Shown piece after piece: positions 20,033 through 30,455 of a stretch of DNA of 64,000 nucleotides. Origin of the DNA: Bettongia penicillata ogilbyi (taxonomy: Eukaryota; Chordata; Mammalia; Diprotodontia; Potoroidae); the NCBI GenBank assembly GCA_023548195.1, contig JAJHZJ010000311.1:3498419-3562418 (forward strand), read 5' to 3'. The stretch's first letter is position 1. Each line of letters begins with the position of its first letter. The position numbers and the translations under genes were made by a program. The notes below the pieces were generated by a model. It worked only from the letters and a program-made list of their open reading frames with translations, was not told where the DNA came from and ran no database searches.

Positions 20033-21180
20033 AACAGAAAGTATCCTTAGGGAGGCTCTCAGCAGAGAACAAGCAGACCTTGGCAAGCAATATGCACAGA
20101 CTGTATCTTTACCATGTGACTATTAACTAAAAGATGTAGAAAGTATAAATAAGAATTGTTTTGATTATGGAAAAGCATAAAATTCAGTAAAGGAATTTTT
20201 AAAGGCTCTTTTATAGTAAATACGCCCATCTTACTTTAAAACATCATTTTTGATTCCTTGGGACCTGTGTCAGGACAATGGCAAAAAATTGTCTTGGTCA
20301 GTGGCCCTGTGATGATAAATAACAGGTGAGACATAAGACAAAGAGATCGCCAAAAGTATCTGCCACAGAGAAGATCTGGCACAAAGTAAAAGGATAGATA
20401 CCTTCTGAATATGGAGGTCCTTGAGATGCTCTTGTCTGACAAAAGTGCTGGTTGTATCAAGCCCTGAGATGTTGCCAGTACCCTAGGAGAAATCTGTAAT
20501 CACTTAAAGGAGTTTGGCTCATCCATCCACACATGAAAACAAAGTAGATGAAAAATATTTATTGTCCAGATTTTCATATGCTTTTGGATAAACACCCCGC
20601 AGAGTTTGTTCAACAATCTACCTGGTATAGTCAGTATGGAAAATGTTCTGGTCCCAGACTTGCAAAGGAAGAAGAAAGCTGGGATGGTGTTCAGGAAAGT
20701 GCAAAGGTCTTTTATTAACCCCAAGTTTCCCATTAAAGCAAAGGCCTATCTTGTCACTACTAATATTTTGCCAAGTGTTGTTGCATGCCAGTGAGATGTG
20801 GAACTAAGTTCCTCTAAAGAAATGAAGATGAGAATCATGCAGAGGTGAATGCAGAGGTTCATGTTGTGCACGAGCTTGCTCCAATAGATAACCAACTAGG
20901 AACTATGAAAAACCATGAGTAAATGATGTCCATCAAGAAATTATGAGACAGGACAAAAAAGATAGACTAGTCACACATCAAGAGAGAAGGCATGAAAGAT
21001 AGGAAGCCAAAGTATTTCACTAGTAGCCTCATGATGTTGGGAGAAATTGAGGAGAGGAACGACTTTGGCACACTAGGTAGACACTGACGGTGAACTTGTA
21101 AGGAGCGCATGGATAACAGTAACAGAACATGGGCAGATGTAGTTGGTTGGGACTCATATCTTTGGAAGGTTGATCACATC
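20033..21180 (+). mobile_element. RTE-clade LINE fragment, degenerate reverse transcriptase C-terminal half
   Basis: Three separate translated stretches match RTE/BovB-type reverse transcriptase in order. Near 20157 there is 'IDYGKA-NSV', corresponding to the conserved DYEKAFDSV block. At 20652-20794 an uninterrupted frame reads KKKAGMVFRKVQRSFINPK, then AYLVTTNILPSVVACQ, matching the arm that precedes YGCETW in RTE elements. Near 20965-21040 there is 'RLVTHQERRHER-EAKVFH', matching the late GHIARR-D-RW block. Frameshifts and stops make it a fossil. RTE elements are known in marsupial genomes. The 5' and 3' limits are uncertain. Confidence 0.7.
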
Positions 21181-21189
21181 CATTTGAGT

Positions 21190-21357
21190 AGGGTGTAGTG
21201 GAAAGAGCATCCAGTCTGGAGTTAGGGTTAGGGTTAGGGTTTTCTTATTCCTATGTGAGCTCAGACAAGTAAAATCTCCTTTCATATCTCAGTTTCCTCT
21301 TTTGTAAAATGAGAGGGTCAGATGGTTATCTTCCAAGATTTCTTCCAACTGGATCCT
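21190..21357 (+). mobile_element. MIR-type SINE containing a (TTAGGG)3 tract
   Basis: 'gtagtggaaagagcatccag' is a SINE head. After the telomere-like tract at 21222-21239 the SINE resumes with 'atatctcagtttcctctttt' and 'tcttccaactggatcctata'. Confidence 0.7.
21222..21239 (+). repeat. Interstitial telomere-like (TTAGGG)3
   Basis: Three perfect hexamers, with partial units on both sides (a preceding G and following TT). Confidence 0.95.
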
Positions 21358-21849
21358 ATACTAACTAATGGCTGTTACTAGGATCAAATGATGCAAAAGT
21401 GGAAAGGGATTGTTATTGATTTCCTCATCTGGCTTTAGGGGATAGGATGGTCTGAAATGCTTGCATCCACTGTCCTCCTTTCTCCTCCATCTCTGGATCG
21501 GAACCTAAAGGAAATCTCCTTCCCAAACCTTCTGGAAAACTTCCTTCCCAAATCTTCAAGAGGGAGGGTCTTCCTATGCCTCCAGCTTAACCTTAACTGA
21601 GATACAGCCCAGCATCCTCTCTGTTTTCATCCCATCCGCCCCAGTCAATTTATAGAACAGACAGGCTGATGTTCTGTTATAATGTAGAGTCAAAGTAAGA
21701 CACGCCGAAGAATTTATCAGCAAAGAGTGTCAAACACCCGCTGCAGGTTTTCTGGAGCCCTGATGAAATCTACTTCCCTGGAGACCTTCAAGGACTGATA
21801 TCCATCTGTATAGGTTGGTTCAGGTGAAATTTGCCTTGAGGAAGAAGGG
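21358..21849. other. Unique sequence, possibly constrained
   Basis: 21655-21760 ('gttataatgtagagtcaaag', 'gaagaatttatcagcaaaga') is repeat-free. A weak L3-like trace may follow at 21775-21830. Confidence 0.3.
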
Positions 21850-22078
21850 TTGATCCTAATTTACTTTCTCCATCCTAGCACTGTCTTTTCCCACCCACAC
21901 CTCCAACATCTCGTTCCTACTTTAAGAAGTTCCCCAAAAACTCATTCCCCTACCATGAAGCCTGAGAACATGTTTTGCTCAAATTTTACATCTTCCCCAA
22001 AGTCTAGCACTGTCCTTTGCACCTACTAAGTACTTAGGCACAAGTAAGTAATACTATTTGTGGGATGAATGAGTGAAT
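21850..22078 (+). mobile_element. L2-type LINE 3' end, diverged
   Basis: 'aagtctagcactgtcctttg', 'ctaagtacttaggcacaagt' and 'ggatgaatgagtgaa' follow the sense L2 3' end. Confidence 0.5.
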
Positions 22079-22522
22079 TTTGTGTTTCTCTTCTCCCCCC
22101 ATCCCCCCATCTAGATGTGTTTATAGCTTCAGGCATAGGCTCTACCTTTCACTAGAGCACCACCTCACCCAGGTCCACTCAAGTACCTTTCCTAATTGGT
22201 GCCTGGGGCAGCAAGTAGGGAAGAGCTTGGCCAGCCTGTGGGTGGATGTCCCCAGATTCACCACTCCCTGGCAACTCCCTCCTGCCTTGAATGGAGCCAT
22301 ACTGCATCCCAACTCTTAGGTCTCTGCTTTCGCTTTCCTCTTTAATTCACAGCACTGGGACAGAGAGAAGGGAGACATCTTGGAACCTCTTCTCCTGGGC
22401 TGGACAAGACCACTAAGCAGAGAATTTAGGATTTCTTCCTGCTGGTACCACTCCTTTCCTCATTCATTGCCCATGTGTGTGGGCACCCCTCCTGGAAGGT
22501 TTTAAGAATAGATGAGACTTGG
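22079..22522. other. Unique sequence
   Basis: No recognised feature. The short open frame at 22080-22319 lacks support. Confidence 0.35.
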
Positions 22523-22680
22523 AGCAGCTAGGTGTCAAAAAGAATAGGGTGCCAGCCCTGGAGTTAAGGCGATCTAAGTTCAAATATGACCTCAGACACT
22601 TAATAGCTGTGTGACCCTGAACAAGTCACTTAACCCTGTTTGCCTTTCTCATCCTCTCCCCCCACACCCCCAAAAAAGGA
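22523..22680 (+). mobile_element. Marsupial tRNA-derived SINE, 3'-truncated
   Basis: 'ggagcagctaggtgtcaaaa', 'gaccctgaacaagtcactta' and then a C/A-rich end at 22660-22680. Confidence 0.85.
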
Positions 22681-22764
22681 AGTAGATGAGACACCAAGGA
22701 GTAAAGGGAAGCAAAGAAAAAGAAATTTTGGAAACTAAGCTGAAACCCCCAAAGTACTGACCCC

Positions 22765-22915
22765 TACTGATAACACATTTCCTCAGTGTTTTAAGACTTA
22801 CAAAGCGTTTTCCTCACAATAAACCTGTGAGGTAATTGATGCTCAGTTTTACAGATGAGGAAACTGAGGCTCTGAGACTTACTCACAGTTCCATAACTGG
22901 TAAGGTTGGATGAGG
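22765..22915 (-). mobile_element. MIR-type SINE
   Basis: 'ttaagacttacaaagcgttt', 'gttttacagatgaggaaact' and 'gttccataactggtaaggt'. Confidence 0.75.
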
Positions 22916-24504
22916 GAGGAATGGTATAAGATTACTACCCAAATTTTAATCTAGTGTTTCCTCATTAAGCAACATTTACTCACTTCTGTCACTTAAGCCA
23001 CTAACTTTTAAAAAGATGACTTTGAAGATGGGTAGTATAAAGGGCAAGGGTCATGTGTGTCCATTTACTTTTGAAGACAAAAAATTGTTGTAATACGACC
23101 ATTCTGATGGGGCCCAGGGCGGATGGTAGAAAACATTTAATTGCTACAGTTCATATCTTTTTAAATTTAAAAAGCAACAACTTCCTGGTGTCCTCTTCTC
23201 CCTCTGGGATCTAATACCCAGTTCCCACTAGTCTTCCCAGGGTTCAAAGACTTTCCCGGCTCTAATTGTAATCTCCACCCCCCACTCCCTCCACCTTGCT
23301 ACACACACACAGTGGCCTGACACCCACAGCATGAGAGCCTTTTCCAGGGCACCCTCTGTGCCACCACACCCCAGTTCAAACCTCTCTCCCTTATCTGTTC
23401 CCATCACTGTCAGGGGAGAGGAGGGATGACTATTCAGGCTGTGTAAGGAAGGAGTCTCTCTCTAGTGGATTCAGGCAGCAACCTTCTGTTGATTGTGGTG
23501 TATTGTCAGGATAAAGTGACTGATCTATTCTCCCTTTCATCAAGGCCCTGTGCTGGTTCCTCCCCAGACAATGGAAGGAGAGATAGAGCCTCCAACCTTG
23601 CCCTATCTGTAGCCAGCAGTGATGCCTGGGACTTGTCTGGTCCTGAAAAAGAAGGGGGGGAGGGGAGAAGCACCTTGGGCAAAAGACCAGTCAAGCAAAC
23701 AAAGCCTGATTTTCCATGCTGAGAGTGGAACTCTTCCTTGTGGCCTTTCCCCACCTTCCATTTTGTAATACTACACAAGATGGGGCACTCACCCCTTCCT
23801 CCCAAACTGACCCGATGACCTCCCCCCACTATCTCACTTGTATAGTTCATAGCTACATTTGGATGGGCCCTTAGAACTGATCCTATCCTACCTCTCTGTC
23901 CTATCCTACCTCTCTGTTCTTTCTCTTTCTCAACACCCCCCCCCTTCCCTTTCCCATTGTAAATATTTTGGAAGCAAACTGGGACCAGTATAGCCTTCCC
24001 CCTCTCTCACTCTACCTCTCTTACTTCCTTCTTCCTACTGTCTTGGTTCTTCTCTCCAGCTCCCCCACCCCAGCTTCCCACCACCCCAGGAATTGACTCA
24101 CTGACACTCCTTAGCTCTAGCTTCTGGAGCATGTCAGGGCAGGGCAACTGGGTTCTGGTCGGACAGGCTCCAGTTGTCTGTGCCTGCTTGGCTGGGTGGA
24201 GGCGGGTGGGGGGGATGTGCTTTGACCTGCTTCTCTTGGCTCCAGTCTCCCCCTCCTCCCCTCAGGGAAAGGCTTGAACTTAGAAGCCACCTTCCCAGGA
24301 AAAAGCTGACATCAAGGACCCTGAAGCCTAAACCCTTCATGGGCTTCTAGACAGCCGGCAGGAGGAAGTGGGAACAGAACTCAGTCCCTTCCTACTACCC
24401 CTTGACTTTGGCCAGGTGCAGAGAGGCTGAACCCTAGGCTAATCACTGCTTGGGAGAGGGGAAGGCTACCTCTCCCTGATCTCTGCTGTATGTTTTCCCT
24501 CTCA
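22916..24504. other. Unique intronic sequence, C-rich on the + strand
   Basis: About 1.6 kb with few or no recognisable repeats. 23880-24120 is strongly pyrimidine-rich. Opposing open frames at 23465-23722 and 23506-23850 are not supported by splice sites or family resemblance. Confidence 0.4.
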
Positions 24505-24612
24505 GACTTCCCAAAGCCCATTGTTTTGCACGTCTCTAATGTACTTAACATGTATATTTTAGGTGTTTGTATATACATTTTATCCTTTTAGCTAGACAGT
24601 AAGCCTAGTGAA
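24505..24612 (+). mobile_element. L2-type LINE 3' end trace
   Basis: 'ctaatgtacttaacatgtat' and 'tagctagacagtaagcctag' weakly match the sense L2 3' UTR. Confidence 0.35.
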
Positions 24613-24794
24613 GTCAGTGAATTTTATCCTATGAAATGAAGTTTAGATTATAAAATATACATTAGTAAAATATGATAAGACAGAGTGCCTGCCCTGTTAG
24701 ATAGAGAGGTGCCACCTACTGCCCTGGGTAAGGTGCTCATTTTGTAGCTAGATTGTTAAGAAAGTTGTCCTAGCTTTGGGGAACAAATCCTACT

Positions 24795-24843
<49 letters not shown>

Positions 24844-24871
24844 CTCCATCTCTTACACACACACACACACT
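24795..24871. repeat. Compound microsatellite (TC)n-(TG)n-(AC)n
   Basis: About 21 TC units at 24795-24837, a short TG stretch, then (AC)8 at 24855-24870. Confidence 0.97.
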
Positions 24872-24954
24872 CTTCAGCTCCCAGAAAGCACCGAACGTCT
24901 TAAATTGAATATAAATGAACATGAAACCCCAGCCTACCCTCCAGAAACTTGAAT

Positions 24955-25150
24955 TAGTGGTATAGTAGAATGAACATAGACTGACTTTAGAGTCTGAGCA
25001 ACTGGCTTAAATAACCACTGTCATTTACTTGCTACCCAAATGACCTGGGGTAAAACATGACCTCTCTGGGTCTCAGTTTCCTCATGTTTAAACTGAGGCA
25101 GTTGGACTAGAGGGCTCATTAAGAGTCTTCCCAACTCTAAATCCTCTGAT
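24955..25150 (+). mobile_element. MIR-type SINE, near full length
   Basis: 'agtggtatagtagaatgaac' at the head, 'gggtctcagtttcctcatgt' in the core and 'cttcccaactctaaatcctc' at the tail. Confidence 0.75.
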
Positions 25151-25219
25151 CATACTGTCAGGGTCTTCTGCCTCCTGTCCCTCCTGTCACTTTTCCTTTC
25201 TCCCTAGAACTGGAGAAAA

Positions 25220-25395
25220 GCCCTGGAATAGAAACAAACACAGAGACCTGGGTGATCAGGTCTACCACTGACTTGCTTCTGTGACCTTAGTCAATCAGTT
25301 CCCCTTTCTGAACCTCAGTTTCCCAATCTGTAAATTGAAGATGTTGGATGAGATGATCTCTAATGTTCCTTCCACTTACAACATTCTGTGATTCT
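25220..25395 (+). mobile_element. MIR-type SINE
   Basis: 'ctgaacctcagtttcccaat' in the core and 'acaacattctgtgattcttg' at the tail. Confidence 0.75.
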
Positions 25396-25994
25396 TGCTA
25401 CTCTGGGCTGGTGGGTTCCAAGACATAAGGCAAAAGGAATGAGTAGGCCTAGGCAGGCCAGCTTGAATTTCAGGGGAAGAGATGATCCCTAAATTAGACA
25501 AGTGAGAGGAAACAGGATGTTTCCTCCAACCTATAATAAGAGCTACAAGCTATCACCTTCTGGGTATCCCTATAGCTGTTGGCACAAATAAAGAGAGCAT
25601 CTCAATTCCTCCTTCAACCAAAAAGCCACCATGGCACTGTACTGGGGACCCTATAAAGAGGACTATAAAATGGCCCCTGAAAGCTTACCAGCTAAGACTT
25701 GCCTCTCCAGGCTTTTAGACCCTAAATCAAGCAGGGCCAGCATGTTCTGGTGCTGCTAAGTCAGTAGCCAGAGTATCCAGGGGCTAATGTAGTTGCTGAG
25801 CTATCTTCCCCACACACCACTTGAAGAAGGAAGAAATGATAAGTTATTCCATAGAGCACCAGGCAGATACCCAGTTACCACATGTTTGGGGGGTAGGGTT
25901 TGGTTCATATGAGACAGTATTTACAAGGATGGGCATACGGAGAAAACAGCCAGCAAATATGAAGTTATAGAAGCAGGTAAGAAGGAATAGAATT
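25396..25994. other. Unique sequence
   Basis: No recognised feature. Confidence 0.35.
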
Positions 25995-26170
25995 TTAGAA
26001 AGTCAGAGTAGAAAGGGACTTCAGGGATCTTCTAGTTAAATGCCCTATATAGGAAACTGAGGAGCAAGGAGATGACAAAACTAGCCCAAGGATCTAACAT
26101 GTTGTAGTTAGGAAAAAAAACTGGGTCTCCTGACTCCTCCATTCGGTGCTATTTTCACTAAGTTGGGCTG
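25995..26170 (-). mobile_element. MIR3/THER2-like SINE
   Basis: 'agtcagagtagaaagggact', 'taggaaactgaggagcaagg' and 'ctgggtctcctgactcctcc'. Confidence 0.6.
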
Positions 26171-26399
26171 CTTCCCAGCCAGTTTAGATATTTGCCTATC
26201 CATCCATCAACCAAGAAGCAAGTAAATTTTACCAGCAAGTGTGAAAGACAGTAGTCATAAATATAGCTTGTATTTGTGTAGCTTGGTTAACGTTTCCCAA
26301 GTGCTTTCATATCTATTATTTCATTATTGAGGAAGAGGCCTGGAGGCCCCCTCTCCATCCGTGATCTGCACGTGCCATGCGGCTTTCTCTTCCCCTGAT

Positions 26400-26562
26400 G
26401 CACTGGAGAGAGTGCCAAGCTAGCAATGGGAAGACCTGGCTGACAGTCCCGGCTCCACTTCTTACCACCTGTGGGACTTGTCACTTCACCTTCACCGGAA
26501 ATGAAGTGGTTGGATTGTAGGATTTCCATTTTCCTTTCTAGTTCTACTACTCCATCATTCCC
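26400..26562 (+). mobile_element. MIR-type SINE, diverged
   Basis: 'gggaagacctggctgacagt' in the body and 'cctttctagttctactactc' at the tail. Confidence 0.5.
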
Positions 26563-26707
26563 TCCCCACTGCCTACTCCATCCTGTCACCAGAGTCAGGG
26601 TTCATTTCCTTTCCAAAAGCCTCCTCTAGCTGCCTTTCTTTCCCTAAGTGTCATTGAGGATTTCCACTGGTCTCACTGTCCCTTTGACTCTCTCCCATCT
26701 ATCTGAA

Positions 26708-26708
<1 letters not shown>

Positions 26709-26754
<46 letters not shown>
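26709..26754. repeat. (CA)n microsatellite
   Basis: About 21 CA units, interrupted once by CATA at the start. Confidence 0.97.
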
Positions 26755-26755
<1 letters not shown>

Positions 26756-26757
26756 AT

Positions 26758-27120
26758 TTCAGTTTTCCAATCAAATCATTAATTACCTCTGTAATTAAAT
26801 CCAATTAACAATTGCAGGGTCCTTTCAGAGAGGGGAGCCATTAGCCAGGGTGAAAATGAAAGTGAAAACCCACCCTTTCCCAGCAGTAAAAAATGAAAGC
26901 AGAAGGAGAATTCATGAATTATCAGAGGCCCCCCAATTAGAAGCTAAGGCCTTGTTCATTAAGCTAATTAGACATTCAGTCCCAGCAGCCTCCCTGGTGG
27001 AGGTGCAGGCTAGTTTAGAGACTTGGGGGATATTTCTCCAGGGTAACTATGGTATTTTCACACAGATCCCCCTTTATTTGACCCCTATGGGTCATGGTAA
27101 GATACTAATAGAATTTATTA
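26758..27120. promoter_or_regulatory. Candidate intronic cis-regulatory block
   Basis: A repeat-free block with many homeodomain-type cores: 'cattaattac', 'gtaattaaat', 'ccaattaaca', 'ccaattag' and 'gctaattaga'. It also holds a triple IRF-type motif at 26852-26870. Such clustering is typical of enhancers. Activity and conservation are inferred, not shown. Confidence 0.4.
26852..26870 (+). promoter_or_regulatory. ISRE/IRF-type motif, three GAAA half-sites
   Basis: GAAAATGAAAGTGAAAACC has GAAA at 26852, 26858 and 26864, exactly 6 bp apart. That is the spacing of interferon-stimulated response elements bound by IRF proteins. Confidence 0.6.
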
Positions 27121-27181
27121 GCTTTGTGTGAGTGGGTGTGCATGTGTGTGCACATGTGCACGTATGTACACATGCACATGC
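27121..27181. repeat. Alternating purine-pyrimidine tract, (TG)-(CA) with palindromes
   Basis: About 60 bp of TG/CA/CG steps, including the 12-bp palindrome TGCACATGTGCA. It is a Z-DNA-prone sequence. Confidence 0.85.
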
Positions 27182-27183
27182 TA

Positions 27184-27362
27184 ACCTTGGAGAGAAAAGA
27201 CCCGAATTCAAATTCCATCTGACTTTTACTGTGTGACCTTGACCAAGTCACTTAATCCCTGGACCTCAGTTTTTCCTCATCTGTAAAATGATGGAGTTGG
27301 ATTGAAGAACTTCTAAACATCCCTTCTAGTTCAATAATCTATATGGTCCTGTGATCCTAAAA
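27184..27362 (+). mobile_element. MIR-type SINE
   Basis: 'acccgaattcaaattccatc', 'ctcagtttttcctcatctgt' and the tail 'cccttctagttcaataatct'. Confidence 0.75.
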
Positions 27363-27394
27363 CAGGGAAAGAAATATAGAAGAGGAAGGTAGGG

Positions 27395-27572
27395 AAAGAA
27401 CACTGTATAGTGGGGAGAGTGGTTAGATTTAAAGGTAAAAGACAGGCTTTGAAAATTCTGCCTCTGTGTGACTTGAGACAATTCCTTTCTCAGTTTTCTC
27501 ATCTGTAAAATGGGGGCATTGGGCTGTATATCTCTAAGGTCTCTTTCAGACCTTAGTTGCAGAATGCCCATC
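27395..27572 (+). mobile_element. MIR-type SINE
   Basis: 'tctgcctctgtgtgacttga' and 'cagttttctcatctgtaaaa'. It is tandem to the previous SINE in the same orientation. Confidence 0.7.
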
Positions 27573-27929
27573 TCCTAGTAGATAAAATGAGACTTCTTCC
27601 CTAGGGGCTTATGGGTTCTGTTATAGCTCCTTGTTAGAAGTTGGAACTTCAGGAGTGGGTGGGTGGTTGGTGGTGGTGGTAGTGGTGGTGCTGGAGGAAG
27701 AGGAAGAGGAATTGGAAGGATATAAGACTTTGCTAAGGTGCTAGAGTGGCAGAGATAGGAGAAAGGATGGTATTTCCTATCCCCACCACAAATACCTCTT
27801 ATCTTAATCCCTAGGCACAATTGGACTGATACATAACACCTTAATGTATTGGGGAATCCTATTAGACCTGCAAAGGCAGCAGAAGTTAACCTCTAGACAC
27901 AGTTCTAGCCTCAGGGCTAGAAAGTGGAG
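27573..27929. other. Unique sequence with a GGT-rich tract
   Basis: 27655-27712 is a GGTG/GGA-rich purine-biased stretch ('gtggttggtggtggtggtag'). Nothing else was recognised. Confidence 0.4.
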
Positions 27930-28125
27930 ACATTATATGGTACCGGGAAAAGCAAACTGATCCTTGAGGCTTGGGTTCAAACCAGTCCTGATCCTTCCAA
28001 CCTGTGTGACCTTGGGCATGTCAGCTTCCTTCTGGACTTCGGTATTCTCACCGGTAAAATGAGTTTGAACTAGAGACACATTAAGCTCCCTTCTAGCTCC
28101 AGTCTATGATCCAAAAGTACCAAGT
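27930..28125 (+). mobile_element. MIR-type SINE
   Basis: 'cctgtgtgaccttgggcatg', 'ggacttcggtattctcaccg' and 'cttctagctccagtctatga'. Confidence 0.75.
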
Positions 28126-28286
28126 GTCATTTATCCTATGGCCAGGAAAGGGTCCCAACCCAATGACTATGAGATATTTCTCAATGGCTTCTCAGCCTAT
28201 CTGATCATTTAAAAAAATTTCCTTGCCCAGGAAGTGAGAAGAGAAACCAGCAGTAGATTAAACCCTTGGGCCCAGCCTGGGGCTGT

Positions 28287-28502
28287 ATTGTTGTTCAGTT
28301 CTAACCCCTGATCCCATTTGGTGTTTCCTTCCCAAAGATGCTGGAGTGGTTTGCCATTTTCTTCTTCCACTCATTTTACAGATGAGGAAATGGAGGCAAA
28401 CAGGGTTAAGTGACTTGCCCAGGGTGACACAGTGTCTGAGACCAGATTTGAACTCATTCCTGACTCCAGGTCTGCCACTCCATTGCACCATGTAGCTGCC
28501 TT
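28287..28502 (-). mobile_element. Marsupial tRNA-derived SINE with exact 14-bp duplication
   Basis: 'attgttgttcagttctaacc' at the tail, 'cattttacagatgaggaaat' in the core and 'ccatgtagctgcctt' at the head. The target-site duplication CAGCCTGGGGCTGT at 28273-28286 and 28503-28516 is perfect, which suggests a comparatively recent insertion. Confidence 0.93.
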
Positions 28503-28516
28503 CAGCCTGGGGCTGT

Positions 28517-29379
28517 TTCTGTACCTCAGTTTCTGAAGGTTCCTTAAAGGGGAAAGAGGGAGGAAGAAGCTAAGCCCAAGTGAGTCAGAGAGGCACTGAG
28601 GACATGGGAAGTGGTACCCGGTGGAAGCTGAGCTTCTGGCTACACAGCTGGGCTCAGCGCCCCTCCTGCCTACGTGCTGGTTCCACGAGGGAGTGTGAGA
28701 ACAGGTCCCGACATGTGGAGCCCCTACCTAGTGACTCCTGAAACCTTGACAAGTCTGAGCTGGAAGAGGGATGGGGTGAGGCACCCAGCAGACTCATGGC
28801 GAGCGAAGCAACTGCTGGGGGAAGGGTGTGGAGGGACCCTGAGCCCGAAACTCTGACTCTGCTGGGGACTGGGGAAACTGAGAGAGAGTGGGGGCGGCCA
28901 AAAACTTGGGATTTTCATCTCCCGGTTCCCAGGCCCCCCACCCCAGCCTGGGAGGAGTTAGAGGGGAGGGCCAGGAGGGGAACAAGCTGAAACAGCAATG
29001 AGATGGATTCTCCCAGCAGTCTGCCAAGAAGGGGGAGGTTGCAGAAGAAGAAAGGGGAGTGGGTAGTAGAAAGATGGACATCAGAAAGTCCGTGGGGTTT
29101 GCTTTTATTTTAGAGCAGAATGAGGCCTAGGAGATCAATCTACCAATCTCCCTTCCCACAACCCTCTCAGGGAAACCTATCTAAAAGGTCAGAGACCTAC
29201 AGGACTTCCAGGATAAGGAATTTAGGGGATGTCAGGGTACTTTCTGGGTTCTAGGCTCTGGAACCTAACCTGAGAAAGCTTTAGGACACACAGAATGAAA
29301 TTTCCTTCACTATGGCTTCCTGAAAGGTCTCTAGGATTGGGGCTGAGGTTAGCATGAGCACTGAGTCTACCGTCTGCTC
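28517..29379. other. Unique, relatively GC-rich sequence
   Basis: 28610-29000 is the most GC-rich repeat-free patch in the first half of the window and has scattered CpGs. It is far below CpG-island density. Overlapping open frames on both strands (28674-28990) are expected at this composition. Confidence 0.4.
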
Positions 29380-29600
29380 CAGTGTTAAGACTAGCCAAGG
29401 TCAGCTGGTAGGATGGTCAGCATTAGGGATTTGGTTAGTGTCATAGCTAGTGTTGACAATAGGAACAAACGTGAGAGTTATGGTTGGTATTTTGTGTTTA
29501 GGTTTAGGCAGGGGTTAATTGCAGGGTTTGGGTTGGTGTTAGATTGGGTTAAACCCAGGGTTTACACTGAGGTTTAGGTTGGGGTGATTAATGGAGTTAA
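29380..29600 (+). repeat. Degenerate GGTTA/GGTTT-rich tract
   Basis: Irregular repeats of ggtta, ggttt and gtttagg, for example 'tgtttaggtttaggcagggg' and 'ggtttgggttggtgttagat'. It is telomere-like in flavour but without intact hexamer arrays. Confidence 0.5.
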
Positions 29601-30360
29601 AACTGGAATTTAGCATTGAGAGGAAGCCTGTGATTGAGCACAGAGGTAGGATTCCACATTCAAGGAGTATGTTTTTCTCTCTCCACACCTTGGGCTAAGA
29701 AGGTAGTTTAAGCCATAAAGGAATGGTGGGCATGTAAAATGGGTGAGGGAATTAAAAGAAGTTTAGAAGGAATCTTCTAAGAAAATTCTTTCTTTAGAGG
29801 AAGAAGACCCAGACTTCTGCATAGTTAGACAGTTGTCCGAATACTAGAATAGGCCAGAATTGCCTAGAGGTGTGCTCTGAGGTCTTGTGGACAGACTGAA
29901 CTGGAAACAATTGCTTTGCTTGTTTTTTGTTCCTTAGCTAGAATTTAAAGCCTCCAAGGTGATTAAGGAAATTGCCCAATTAGCTCTGCAGCTTTAAGGA
30001 TAGGGAACCATATTGGCAGCTTGGAACCCTTGTCTGCATGTTCCCAGGGTCTGGATTAGTTCCTAAGAAGCACTTCCAATTCAAGGATTGGTGCAGGGAG
30101 GAAACAGGAAGAGAGGAGTATGCTGTGTCTATGAGGGCTTGAGGTTAGAGTTTTGACCCTGGAGAGGACCTGGAGCTGGGGGATCTCTATTGATTTCATG
30201 ATACGTCTTTGGGAGCTGACTGGAGATGTGGAATTCATAAATAGGGTTTTGATTGTTTGTAAAGCTGTATTACCCTTTTTCCACTTTGGAAGTCTCCTAC
30301 CAAGGAGAAGCTTCTACACTGTCAGACCTCACCCACCATACATCCACAGCTATTCATTCT
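29601..30360. other. Unique sequence
   Basis: No recognised feature. Confidence 0.35.
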
Positions 30361-30362
30361 GT

Positions 30363-30399
30363 CTTCATTCTGTCTCTTCTGTCTCTCTCTGTCTCTCTG

Positions 30400-30433
<34 letters not shown>

Positions 30434-30455
30434 TCTCTCCCTCCCTCTCTCCCGT
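30363..30455. repeat. (TCTC/TCTG)n pyrimidine microsatellite
   Basis: About 90 bp of TC with interspersed TG, ending in CCCTCC-type units. It creates artefactual open frames rich in Leu/Ser on + and Arg/Glu on -. Confidence 0.95.

Noticed and set aside
23506..23850. 114-codon minus-strand frame overlapping a + frame at 23465-23722
   Set aside because: Composition-driven double-strand openness. No evidence for either strand.
28610..29000. Possible CpG-island promoter or NECTIN1 exon 1
   Set aside because: CpG count is too low. No signal-peptide frame with a phase-1 GT donor was found there.
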